Positions 21,531-33,580 of a DNA stretch of 64,000 nt are shown in pieces. The translations under genes and the position numbers were made by a program. The notes beneath the pieces were generated by a model, which made no database searches, was not told the origin of the DNA, and saw only the letters and a list, made by a program, of their open reading frames with translations. Within the stretch, counting starts at the first letter, position 1, and each line of letters starts with the position of its first letter. Source of the DNA: Limonium bicolor (lineage: Eukaryota; Streptophyta; Magnoliopsida; Caryophyllales; Plumbaginaceae); contig CM041780.1 in assembly GCA_023374045.1 (NCBI GenBank), positions 88,191,627 to 88,255,626 on the forward strand, read 5' to 3'.

Positions 21531-23039
21531 CGTAACACCCCATCCAAAGCCATTCGTGGTTAACGCAAAACTGAACACTTAATCGAATACGTCGCAACGG
21601 AATTAAATAACACCTGGACCTTGCCACGGTCTGATCGTTAGAATATACCGGCCTTAACATTTACAATACTTATCCAAAATACTTATCCAACTCAAAACAT
21701 CACCATCCACAATACCACAACCAACCGAGTACAAATATCTTACACATGATCGCAACCTTACTTCAGTTTAAATATAAACAGTCGGGTGCACAGGCGCAAC
21801 CCGAACTCAAAATAAACATCCCACCCTAAGTCTAACCGCTCCTACTCTCGTAGTGCGTCCTCATGGGTCTCTTACCTGCAAGTGTAAAAATAGCCCCCGA
21901 GGGGGTCAGCACGAATGCTGGTACACCCTCTCATGGCCCCCAAGCTAACGGGGCTACGACGACTAATTGTCGATAGCATGGAAATTGATTACATACACAA
22001 GCATAATATGAAGTGCAATAACAATAACCACAGATGAACATATATAGTTCACAAACCATGAACGACTCCAGCGTTCCCTTATCAAGTGGGTTAGTAACCC
22101 CCTCCTTAGTCCTCATTTCCTTAATCTCAGTACCTTACCTTAATCTCAATCTAAATCTCAAACTTAATCTCAGTTTACAAACCGTTCCTGGAAGGGATTG
22201 GTTGTAGCTTAATTCGAACCTGGGATTTAGGTGATCCCACCGCACCATCTTAATGCCACCTACTCTGGACGGGAGTCCAGCGTAGCTGAGCCGGCAACCG
22301 GCCCTAGGCTACAAGTCCGAAGACAAGTCCACCTTAAGCGGAGGGTCGGATCTGATTCAGATACCGTCCCCCTTTTTTCCTTAGCATGCATGACTGGAGA
22401 TCGTTCCCGGTTTTCCTCACTCAAGTTCCAGTTAGTAAAATCTTAATCTCACCATGTGCTAGCTAAGCCTTAACGGCATTAACCAACAACCACCAAACTT
22501 AACTCTTATTCTTAACTCAGTAAGTACTAAACTTTGGTTAGTAACAATCTCAAGTCTCGCGGGTTAGTGTAAAAGATAACACAAACACAACGAGAATAAA
22601 TATAACCGGTGCATGCTTTTAATCTTGTTTTTAGTCATAGCAATTAAACAGATAACACACAAGCCGAGGGACACCTCTTAGCAAGCAGGCACAAGAAGGA
22701 TTGTACCGTTCCACCGTCGACGATCGTTTGGTTTATCTCCTTCCAAGTCCCAATTCACAAACCTAGAACATTGATTCAGTTTTAGGTTATTATTCAATCC
22801 AACTCAATAGAATTTACTTAACCTTCCTAGACATCAACTTTTAACCCTTTGTTTTTCACTAAGCCTTATGGTTTTAACTTGACTCCTAAGTGCATCATTT
22901 CCTCTTTATTATTACACTTACTCTCCCACCTTAATGACCATTACACCACCAAACTGTCCCTGCAATAATCTTATAACATCCGTACTTAATTATCCCCATC
23001 ATTTCCTAACCTTAAACAAGGTTTTTGGTCCATACAGTG

Positions 23040-23209
23040 GCCTGTCCGAACTTGTGTCCGGACTTCCCCAAGTTCGGACACAAGTCGAGACTCAAAACTG
23101 AAAACAGACGCATGTCCAAACTGTGTCCGACTTCGGAAGTTCGGACATGGGTCGAGGAAAACTCAAAGTAGAAACAGGTACGTCCGAACTTGTGTCCGGA
23201 CTTCCCAAG
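23040..23209. repeat. Hairpin minisatellite in E1 LTR, left part
   Basis: About three units with arms ACTTGTGTCCG (23050-23060) and CGGACACAAGT (23075-23085), followed by CGAGACTC. The array resumes at 40849 after the inserted element. The same arm and linker words occur in the otherwise different LTR of E2. Confidence 0.85.
23205..23209. repeat. Target-site duplication CCAAG (left)
   Basis: CCAAG immediately precedes the LTR at 23210 and recurs at 40844-40848 immediately after the other LTR. A 5-base duplication is standard for LTR elements and shows that this is one intact insertion. Confidence 0.92.
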
Positions 23210-25194
23210 TGTGGAGGTGATTTTTTTCGGTATGAGGGGGGTCTATCTAAATATGGACTTACTGAGAAGCCTAGATCCTAGAAATTGCCATTCTGTGGGG
23301 GGTGAAAAACCCGTTATTCATGGCAGCCCTCAAACCTATTACATCGTCCGTCTTTCCCAGAAAGCATAAAGGGGAATGCAATGTGCACTAAACACCCGCT
23401 CTCAATGGGCTCCACGCGGACTTATGCCCTAAGGGCGGAATTGACTAGAGTCGCCCGCCACCTAGTTTGACCTAAGATACTAGGAAGGAAAGGAAGGAGG
23501 GTTCTAAGAACCATTGGTTGACTCTGAATTTATTGCCTATGGATGGGGCTTATTCGGTCATACTAGAGATTCTGTGTGGTTCGCACTGGGTTAACACCCC
23601 TTAGAAGTGGCAACGACCACGACTTTGGATTGGTGCCCGAGGAAGCCTCGGTCTCCAATTGTCGGGATTTGCCTTCTTTCAAAACCTTATTAGAGAGATT
23701 CAAATAAAAGCCAAAGGATAGGATTGAGTGCGGGTTGAGGATTAGATGATTTAGAAGAGTTTGGAGAATAGGTTGGTCTTGGAGTTGGTTTGGTTGAAGT
23801 ATTGAGAGGTTTTGATTGTTTTCTGAGAGGTTTGAGGTTGTTTTGACTTTCACGAGAGCAAAGGATGCTGGGAGTTTTGAGGAGCAAAGGGGTATTTTGG
23901 TTATCTTTGTGAAGTTGAGAGATGCTCAGATTCTTTGGTGGAATTGAGGAGTTTTTCGTGTTTTGTAAGGTTCAGGTTTCGAAGGTTAGCTTTTTGAAAC
24001 GTTTTTGTGAAGCCAAATGTGTTAAAGAAGGGTTCAGGTTTTCGAGATAATTTGAGCGTGGGGGATGGTCGGTTCACAAGTGTTTAGGTTTGAGGTGGCT
24101 AAAATTGTCCAAGAGCATTCGGGAATTTGGAGGTCCTTAGAGTTTGTTCAGTGACGGATTGAGAAATGTTTATGTGACTTGAGGTCCTATGGGAAGGGTT
24201 GTATTGGCTCATTCAGAATTGGTCTCTCTTACCGAAAAAATCATTTTTTGTTGTAAAAGGGCGGATAATCCCGAGGGATTACCCTATGTACCCCCTCGAA
24301 CACGACACTTAATTAATAGTAAGTGCCGAGGCTCGAAAGATGGGGCAATGAATTTATGTCGAAAAAAATAGGATTCAGAGAGAAACACCATGAATGAGAT
24401 GTTCTCGGTCGAACCCTAATAACGTCTCTAACTCCCGGGGTTTTAAAACATTAAAAACCGAAAACATTGAAATCGAGCGGAAGGGAGTTAGACGATTCTA
24501 AAATCCCGGCTGCAACTAGGAAGGTCGTTGCTTTTCCTAGCACCCCGCCTTGTAAAAATCTAGGCTGCAATCAGGGGAGGTTTGTCACCCTAATGCCCCG
24601 CCTAAGGAGATCCAGACTGCGACAAGGGAGGTTACGACCCCAGTGCCCGCCTCGGATTTTTATTTTAGAAGAAAGACATTGGTGTCTAGCTAGGAAGAAA
24701 ACGCTCTTTGAAGGTGTTTAGACATCCCATGTTCCCCAAAAACGGTTTAGGTTTGAGTTTGAAACTGAGTTGGAAACTTTTGAAGTTGTTCGGAATTCTC
24801 GATGAAGAAACACTGATTTTGAGAAAATTTTTAGGAGAAAACTTTCTGTATATGTGAGAAGAACTTTCTGCACATTTTGAGAAGAGTTTTCTGTGATGTG
24901 AGAAGAGTCTTTCCATTAAAATTCTACAAAATAGTTTCCTTTTGAATAAAGTGATGGTTTGAAATTCTTTTTTGTTTTTGGATTTTGAAAGAATTTATGA
25001 GTTGAGGTGAAATGGATAAAATGAATTTGAAATTGAATGGAATTGGGCTGATTTGAATTGGGATGAATGAATTGAGTTTGAGTTGAATTGGGTTAGAATT
25101 AAATTGGGTTTGAATGAAATTTACAAATTGGGTGTGGATTGGATGAAATATTTGGTGGTTTGAATTGAATTTGGTTGGAATTGGATTTGGGCCG

Positions 25195-25640
25195 ACATTG
25201 AAAAACGGGACATGTCAAAGTTTGGGTCAGTCAAAGTTGATTGGTCAAAGTCAAGTTAGGTCAAGGTCAAATTTGGATTGGTCAAAGGTAGACCAGGTAA
25301 AAGTTAGGTCAAGGTCAACGTTTGGATTGGTCAAAGTGGGGTCAAGGTCAAAGTTTGGGTCAATGTTGGGTTGGATGGGCCGAGTGGGCTGGATGGGCTT
25401 GGTGGGCGAATGGGCTTAGTGGGCCGAAATGGGCCTTGGTGGGATTAGCTTTGGAATTGAATGGGCCTATTTTGGTCTTTGTTGGAAATTGGGTCTTGTT
25501 TGAAGTTGGGCCGAAATGGGGCCTTGTTGGAGTTGGCCCGAAAATGGGGCCCTGTTTGGAGTTAGGTCAAAATTGGGCCTTGTTTGGAGTTTAGGCCAAA
25601 ATTGGACCTTGGGCTCTTGATTTCAATTTGGCCTTGTTTG
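25195..25640. repeat. Low-complexity GGTCAAAG / GGGCCTTG repeats
   Basis: Irregular short repeats of GGTCAAAGT, then TGGGCCGA and GGGCCTTGTTTGGAGTT, occupy this part of the LTR. The second LTR has the same at about 37500-37925. Confidence 0.75.
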
Positions 25641-28120
25641 AGCTGAGCATGTTTATGTTTGGGCTGAATTGATCTTTCGATTTTGGGCCGAAGTGAGCTT
25701 TTCAATTTGGACTGAAGTAGCTTTGGGTTTGCCTGATTTTAGCCTTTGATTGTTGGGCTTTTTATTTGGAAGGGCTAAGAAATGTTTTTGGGCTGAAATG
25801 AACCATGGGTTTGATTTGGACTTTGGTTCCCAATTTGGGCCTTGGTTGGGCTTTATCGATTTATGGGCTTGACTTGTGAAATAATAACAAGTGAGATGGA
25901 TCAATTTATTGATTTATTAACTCTTGATTATGGGTGTGTGAGGGCAAAGGAGGATTCCACCCACAATAAAACGGATGAGAGATCCGCTAGCATGGAGTGG
26001 TTTCACATCCTAGTCTTCCTAAGAGAGCCCTAAGGGCTTATTCTTTAAATATTTTAGCCTTATAGAATAAGGGATGGTTTTGGTGTTTTCTGAAGCTATA
26101 GGAGATTACTGCCCCACGAAACGAATGAGAGACCCGTTAGGTGTGGAGCAATAATGCATCCGAAACTTTTCTGTCAGTTTAAAGGTCCCTAAGGTGATAA
26201 CTAGGGCTTAAATGATAAGAGTGAGGAGAATGAAATAAAGATTATAATTAATGCACGGCACAAAGATATGCATACAAGAAACAGATCCAGTAATATTAAA
26301 GTCATCAAAAATGCAAACCGAAGCTTGAAGTAAATGGTCCTGTTTCGCTTCCATGTTTACAACTAGTGAAATTTTCCCTAAACAACGAAGTCTTGAAGCC
26401 AAACGTTACAAACTCCAATAGTTAATCACATCGGTTTGTCACTTCGTCATTTCTCGTTCATTTTCATCAGTTGAATCTCATGCAGATACCAACTATACGA
26501 CACCTACATCACTCAGATCCTATATCACAATGTACAAAACAGAACTAGAGAAAAGAAATTAAAACTTCTTGAACGGTTTATAGCAGAAAACCCAAATCAG
26601 AGACCAAATATACACTTCCACTTTCATTCATTCGAACTCCTAACACCCTTATTGAAGCTAAAGAAAATGAACAGTACAGGTGCTTAGCAGTAGCAGAGAT
26701 ATAATATCAACAATAACAGAAACAAATCGATTATGGCAGCGTGAGACGATTTCTGAATTTAAAAACAGCGCCATAGCAGAATCCCCGTTTTATTTGAAGA
26801 AGCCCATTGCAGGCTAAAAAAATAGACTACTAATTTGTTTAAGGTAGAATTAACCTAGACTACTCCTGTTTGGTATAATTGACGAGCATAATCTCAGGCA
26901 TCAACAAAGTTTTAAAAAAATGATCGATCCTAATATTAAAGAGCCGAGAGCAGTTTCAATGATAGCCCAAATAAAACAAATCAATACACAACATGTAATT
27001 ACCCGCCTGAAGCATTTAAACCCCATATGATCTGCCTATGGTAATTGACCACTTCAAATCCGTAAGCAGCACATAGGACACAATACAGAACCGGAAGAAA
27101 ATGTACAGCGCGAAACAGTTAGGCAAAACAATATGTGGCATTTCAGAACAGCAAGGAACACCAACCCAAAATCAACAGGCTCGAAAAACTTTGCAGAAAT
27201 ATCTTCATTGCTACCGCATTATCAACCCTTTCAGTTAAGGAATAAGTACCGATTGAAGGAAAATGAAGATTCATGAGGTTCGGGGCTCTTCACTCAGTGT
27301 AGACATGACCACGAGCATGAAACAGATAACACAACGAACGGGGTTCGAGCATTGACCTTCGCATCGAGTTAGGCTCCAGGAAGCATCAGGCCATGTCGAA
27401 TCGAGCGTTCCAACGAGGATAGCAGTCCTGTCCATTAGCCAATTCAAATGAAGGTACCGATATTCAAATCGGACCAAAGAGATAAACAACCCGAGATTAG
27501 TTCTGGGGATTTAACCGTTATTTGAAACAAAAGTAGGAGTTGTTTAGAAATTCGGATTCCTTCCCTGTAACTTGTGGTCACCGGCCATTGATTTCTCCAA
27601 AACCTCAGTTTGCTCTGGCTTGAACTCGTACGTCAATAAAAACCACAGAGACACACAAATCAGAAAAAAAATATTTTAACAGAGGAAGAAGCAATAATTT
27701 CTCAACCAGAGGTGGATCGGGATTGGAATGGAGCTTAGGGCTTCCGAAAAGTTCACACATCTAACACAAACAACATAAGTGGGACTGTGTCGAGTGCCAG
27801 AAATGCACAGCGAAACAAGTTTTCTTCGGGATTCCTCAACGAATGTCGGATTCGTGGTGGATTTTTTAAGAAAACGGAGCTCTTAAGAGTAAATTGTGTT
27901 TCTGGGTTTTTTGGTTTTCAGATCGATAAGGGAATCGAAGAATGGGAGGAAAGGGTCGAGAGAATCATGGGGGGAAGAAGTTGTTTCTCTGGTTTTTTGG
28001 TTCTTTGAGTCTCGAGAGGGATGGAGAGGGGAGCAAAACCGAGAAGAATATGAAAGTTAGGAAGGAGTGTCGGCTGCTGATTTTGAGGAAGAGCCCCCGT
28101 AGTCCTTTAGGTTTTTTTCA

Positions 28121-28130
28121 CTATATAGGC
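28121..28130 (-). promoter_or_regulatory. Probable TATA box of the Tat/Ogre-like LTR
   Basis: GCCTATATAG on the minus strand, about 400 bases into the LTR, a normal distance for a U3 promoter. The same sequence is kept in the other LTR at 40433-40442. Confidence 0.55.
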
Positions 28131-28530
28131 AAGAATGGGATGGTTTTTGACTAAAAAGAAGGGCTGATATAACGTGGGCCGTTTGTAGTGGCTCCAATTC
28201 GGGCCTGGCGTGAATACTAGGCTTGGGTGTTTGTTTGGGTTTATAGGTCCAGTGTTTGGGGCTGGAATGGGGTTTAAGGGATTGGGTTAGGTCATACTTC
28301 AATTAAATGTGGATTGTTTGAAAACAGAAGAATGTTTGGAAATTCATTTTTAAAGAGATTGGGTTTTTTGAGAATGTTTTTAAAAAATTGACTTGAAAAG
28401 GTTGACATAAAAAGATGATTTCGTTTTGGCACGCATGTTGATATGTTTTGAAAAAGAAAGGCGACGACCCCCCTATTGTATTCATTATTTTGGAATTTGC
28501 TTTATGGGGTGAGAATTTTTGGTGTCTACA

Positions 28531-28545
28531 GATGGCTCCCCTTGA
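28531..28545 (-). promoter_or_regulatory. Polypurine tract of the Tat/Ogre-like element
   Basis: TCAAGGGGAGCCATC on the minus strand ends exactly at the LTR start TGTAGACACC. The purine run sets the strand of the element. Confidence 0.7.
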
Positions 28546-28640
28546 TTCAATTCTGCAAGCCCTTGCAGAATAGGATCAAGGTTGACGGGGCGCCAAAAAT
28601 TCTCACTGTGATTTATGATTTGTTCTTAGGGTGCGGGTGC

Positions 28641-29620
28641 ACGGGGACTTATGACGGGCCCCAATTGCGGTGTTTGATGGTATGAGGACTAATGACGGGC
28701 CTCAACTAGATCTCGGTGTCTAGCTCTAGGACTAATGACGGGCCTAGAATACGATCAAACAACTATGCATGAGGACTAATGACGGGCCTCAACTAGAACT
28801 CGATGTCTAGCTCTAGGACTTATGACGGGCCTAGAATGCATCTTCGAAATGTATGAGGACTAATGACGGGCCTCAACTAGATCTCGTGTCTAGCTCTAGG
28901 ACTAATGACGGGCCTAGAATACAATCGGTATATGGTTATGCATGAGGACTAATGACGGGCCTCAACTAGAACTCGGTGTCTAGCTCTAGGACTTATGACG
29001 GGCCTAGAATGCATCTTCGAAATGTATGAGGACTAATGACGGGCCTCAACTAGATCTCGGTGTCTAGCTCTAGGACTAATGACGGGCCTAGAATACAATC
29101 GGTATATTGGTTATGCATGAGGACTAATGACGGGCCTCAACTAGAACTCGGTGTCTAGCTCTAGGACTTATGACGGGCCTAGAATGCATCTTCGAAATGT
29201 ATGAGGACTAATGACGGGCCTCAACTAGATCTCGGTGTCTAGCTCTAGGACTAATGACGGGCCTAGAATACAATCGGTATATTGGTTATGCATGAGGACT
29301 AATGACGGGCCTCAACTAGAACTCGGTGTCTAGCTCTAGGACTTATGACGGGCCTAGAATGCATCTTCGAAATGTATGAGGACTAATGACGGGCCTCAAC
29401 TAGATCTCGGTGTCTAGCTCTAGGACTAATGACGGGCCTAGAATACAATCGGTATATTGGTTATGCATGAGGACTAATGACGGGCCTCAACTAGAACTCG
29501 GTGTCTAGCTCTAGGACTTATGACGGGCCTAGAATGCAATTGAAAGTACGAGGACTTATGACGGGCCTCAACTAGACCTCTTGACATCTAGCTATAGGAC
29601 TTATGACGGGCCTATAATAC
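28641..29620. repeat. Hierarchical tandem array: 44-base units, 88-base pairs, 175-base higher-order repeat
   Basis: The word GGACTWATGACGGGCCT recurs about every 44 bases. Alternate copies differ: one is followed by CAACTAGA, the next by AGAAT plus a spacer. Two 88-base pairs with different spacers (GCATCTTCGAAATGTATG and ACAATCGGTATATTGGTTATG) form a unit repeating at 28851, 29024, 29199 and 29374, a period of 173-175 bases. Edge copies at both ends are more diverged, as expected from unequal crossing over. Confidence 0.92.
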
Positions 29621-29864
29621 TTTGTGGAGTTGTACAAAACTCGCTGCTTTGAGCGGCTGGTTTGAGGATGACTCTGATCGTTGGTTGATCCGGGATTGGA
29701 TGCTTTTTGATTGTTTTCGTGAGGGATGTGATAGTCGAATGTTTTTGTTGATGTGGCCCTTGACATCGTCAGTGTGGGACTTGTGCTTTCGTTTTGCTTT
29801 GACAGTCTCGCCCGATGTGCACTATAGTTTCGGGATTTGATAGAACTCTTGGCTCCAGAGTTTT

Positions 29865-30785
29865 GAGATGGCTCCGATATGGCTCCTGAGTTTATGGTTT
29901 TTGTGATTTTGTGATTGGTCTTTGAGTGGATGGTTTTTTTTTTGAGTGATTTTGGGAACTTGATGGTTTTGATATGATTAGGTGACTTCGATATGATTTG
30001 AGGGCTCCGGTATGATCGGATGGCTCCGGTGCGGCCAGATGGCTCCGGTTTGATTTGTGATTCCCTTGTGAGCAACGGCTCTGGGATGGTTGGTGGGTTT
30101 CGATTTGGATTGAGGTTTTGGGTTGAGTGGCGGGTCGATGTGATTTGTGTACTTTGATGTGATTGACATTTTTTTTGTTGTGGATGAATAGTTTTGGTAT
30201 GGATTTTGGATCGAGTGGTGGGTCGATGTGATTTACTGTGGTTGACAGTTTTTGGTTGCAGATGAATGGCTTTGGTATGGTCAGTTACGGCTTTAGGTTC
30301 TTCGAGATGGCTCCGGGATAGCTTGGGATGGCTCCGGGGAGGCTACGGGATGGCTCCATTGGTGATGACGAGGAAGAAAGGGGAACTTTCGCCTGTGAGA
30401 TGGTCGCACCCTGAGCGGGCTGCCTACGTACTCAATTCCGTATTGAGATCAGACCATACGTAGTTCGAAACTCTGTGAGCAATGTCTTGGTGACGAAATG
30501 GCTCAGACAGGGATTTGAGGTGGCTCCCGTATTGTTCTTGGCCTGTTGGGATGGCTCCCGTATGGTTTTAGGGGATGGTCTCAATGTATGAGGATGGCTC
30601 CCGAATGGCTCCAGTTTGGTTCTGGATATGGTGTTGATGAGGCTCGAGCATGACGTTGGAAGGCTCCGGAATTGTCTTCGTACGGCCTCGGATGGCTTTA
30701 GTTTGGTTTGATGTAGCTCAAGGATAGCCCAGGATGGCTCCGAGATGGTTCGATGTAGCTTGGTGATGGTCTGGGATGGCTCCAG
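29865..30785. repeat. Degenerate GATGGCTCC minisatellite
   Basis: Irregular repeats built on GATGGCTCCGG(T/A)ATGG at 12-40 base spacing. The core GATGGCTCC also forms the junction at the element's polypurine tract (28531). Confidence 0.75.
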
Positions 30786-33474
30786 TTGACATCTTTTGAT
30801 CGGAAGTTACGTTTCAACAACTGCAACTGAAGTCAACTTTCAGCGAGACTAGGCAGAGTTCTTACCGGTCGGATGCTGATGATGGAAAGGTTATGATGCA
30901 TGTAGACGTTAAATGCTAGTTACGATGCAGAACACGTATGCCATTTTTTTTGGAGAAAAGGTGTGACCCTATCTTTAATAACATGAGGTTTACGAATATA
31001 AGACATCTTTGGTTCAATCTTGAGTGATTGTTGAATTCGAATGCGTGAATCAGTTTCCTCTCATGGAGGGATGCGGGTCAATCTCTCGTGAGTATGGCCG
31101 TGTGTGCGAATGTCGTGATGATACTCTTGATGCTCGGAGCAGGATTTTCCTAAGAATTTCTTTTCGAGGTTCCAGACTTTCTGATCATCACAAATTCCTC
31201 ACTTGCAATGGGATTAGCTGTTTATGATTTGGTGCTTCGATCGAAGAATCACTCTCACTCGAAAGACCTTGTAGGGTAAGGTCACACTCTTCCGCTCATG
31301 GTCCCTTTAGGATGATGGGACATGTTGATAATGAGTATGAAGCTTATGATTCATGTTTCAGATCCGATACTTTCAGTTAACGCTCACCAACTAACGAGTC
31401 AGAGGTCTTTTATTGGGTTATAACGGGGTTGAGGGGTATGATGCATGTCACATGGGACTGGAGGATTTGTTTAGGAGTTGTGGAGTTTGTGTAATAGAGG
31501 ATATGTTTCGCCTTCGCCATGGGTGGAATGATTAGACAGACAATCTTTGAGAATCCTTTGTTGGTTTCGGAGGGACATCATTGGTCCTTTTGCTTATTTT
31601 CTCCTTCTTTGGTGTATGATTTTCTCATTCTTCTCCTTCCTTTCGGGGTATGATTTTCTCGTTCTTCTCCTTCTTCCTTTTGGAATCGTATTGGCTCATT
31701 GACTTTCTTAGACATTTCTACTAACTCTTTTGGCTTTCAATTTTGCTTTCAGCTTTGGAGTTTCATTGACTCGCTGGTCTTCTCAAACATTCTATTTGCT
31801 GTTTCATGAAAGATGGTGGGGGGGAGACCCTGGCTCCGGCTCCTTTGAGATCCTCTATTGCAGGGGTAAGTGTGTATATGTGAGTTGGCATGCTGTGGAG
31901 TCCGCAGAAAAAGGTTTATCGTGAAAGGCTCAGCGGGGCTCACTAAGGGATTACGTATAGGGGAGTCAAAGCTTTTTGGTTTTGTGGAGATCTTTGATCC
32001 TAAGTGCCTTGTCATCCTCATTAGTCAGTGATTGTTTTCTTACTACTTCTCGGATCTCTGCATGAATCACAGTTCGTATCTTGTTATCAACATTGATCTC
32101 GCTATGGTTTGTGCCTCTCCATGTGCTGAAGGAATGCACAAGTCGCTCATGGTTTTACCTCGATTGGCTCTCTCAACCTTCCCTCAACGCTCAGTGGATT
32201 GTCCAAAAGCGCTCACTTGAAATTCAAGAGAAAATACCGCTCTTCGCACACTACTCACTTGGTTTGTGGTGCTGATTTTGATTTGACCCTTGTGTTCGTT
32301 GACGGGTCGAGAGTTTTATGATTCACGCACTCTGTTCAATCAATCTCTCACGATTTTCCCGAAGATGTCATTTCGATATGGGAGTATGCAAATGCAATTA
32401 TCTACCATGCGATGTATTGTGGTAATATGGAATTACTATGTATAGGATGCATGAAATGTTGAAAATGGTGAATGAAGATGATTGACTAAATGTTTTTTTT
32501 GTGTTGTGTTTGTTTTGTTTTTGGATGCAATGCATGAATGGTAAGGTTATGACTAGTCTCGTTTGAGTCGTATTCAGCTCATGGTTCATGAAGCTCATCC
32601 CACTACTGCTGGTTTTGAAGATGGTCTAGCTGTTGGGGTCACTGTCGGGGTAGTGATTCTCAAGTGAGGTTGGGTTAGTGATTGGCTCCTGGATTTTGGT
32701 ACTTTTAGGGAGTGACCACTCCCGCATGGTGACCTTACGATATGGAAAGGACTGCTTCTTTTCATCTTGGGCACTGATGCACATGGCAGAGGCTCAAACT
32801 CCCCGGTGTTTTCTACTATCCCTTTGAAGATCAGACTTTGGATATTGAGGTGTTGGGATGAAAGCTGATATGTGATGAGGTGAGGATGGAACACGTGATA
32901 GTGCAATATTTTTTATGGTAGACAGGACTCGTACATGACAGATGTTTTTGGATGGACTAAAGGTGCTTGTGACTTTTTTTTTACATGAATGCAATGCATG
33001 TGTTTTGCCTTGTGCTCGGTTGCATTTGCTGGTGTTGTTTATCTAGGGGATACCTCCTGTAGATATCGTGAATTCTCACCCCATAAAGCAAAGTTGATGA
33101 ATGATAAATAACTATGAGGAGTCATTCCTTATTCATTCTTCTCTTTATTCGTGCATGCCAAAAGAAACCACGTTTTAGAAAAACGATTTTGAAAACGTGT
33201 GTTTTCAAAGTGGTGGATTTTCTCAATGGGTTTTGACGCTCTGTCATTCGCAAATACAATAGGGAGTAGGGAACCCTATACACATTGATCTAAACAAATT
33301 CAAGGGGAATGTATAAACCTATACATGTAATCTATTCAGAAATGGACGAGAGAGAAAAGAATCATAGGGGAAGAAGACCTATACATCATCAATCCTAAAA
33401 AGGTCATTAAAATGGGGAAGTGTTGAGCTGGACTTCTACTGAACTCTTCTGGTCCGTCTTTGGGATTCTGGAAG

Positions 33475-33580
33475 ACTGCTCGCGCTCGGGCTCCTGGTTG
33501 GTTGCTCGCTCGTCTTCGGATTCTTGACCGGCTGCTCGCTCATCTTCGGCTCTTGACCGGCTGCTTGTTCATTTTAAGGC
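33475..33580. repeat. Short tandem repeat, about 36 bases, 3 copies
   Basis: TTGACCGGCTGCTCGCTC and similar words with a GTCTTCGG-type linker repeat about three times inside the non-coding middle of the Tat/Ogre-like element. Confidence 0.6.

Larger units (their letters stand above)
21531..23209 (-). mobile_element. E1 5' LTR, left arm
   Basis: It runs from the LTR terminus (GTAACACCCC on the plus strand) to the insertion point of the Tat/Ogre-like element. With the right arm (40849-43280) it makes an LTR of about 4.1 kb, close to LTR A's 4.27 kb. It contains two and a half hairpin units at its right end. A GAGGGGGTCAGC block near 21900 also occurs in LTR B near 5926, so the families are related. 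Confidence 0.8.
23210..28530 (-). mobile_element. Tat/Ogre-like 3' LTR (5.32 kb)
   Basis: On the plus strand it runs from TGTGGAGG to GGTGTCTACA. It is nearly identical along its whole length to 35517-40843, the differences being mostly one-base changes in homopolymer length (for example the G run near 24437 versus 36735), plus a few short indels. It has no protein domain, but holds a low-complexity GGTCAA/GGGCCTT stretch at 25195-25640 and a TATA box at 28121-28130. Short open frames in it are duplicated in both LTRs and look random. Confidence 0.9.

Noticed and set aside
28641..29620. CRISPR-like array
   Set aside because: The spacers are themselves repeated in a fixed order, the setting is a plant retrotransposon, and no cas genes exist; it is a tandem repeat.
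29572..30075. 167-codon minus-strand frame in the Tat/Ogre-like middle
   Set aside because: It is a Ser/Lys/Pro-rich product of the minisatellite, with no retroviral motif.
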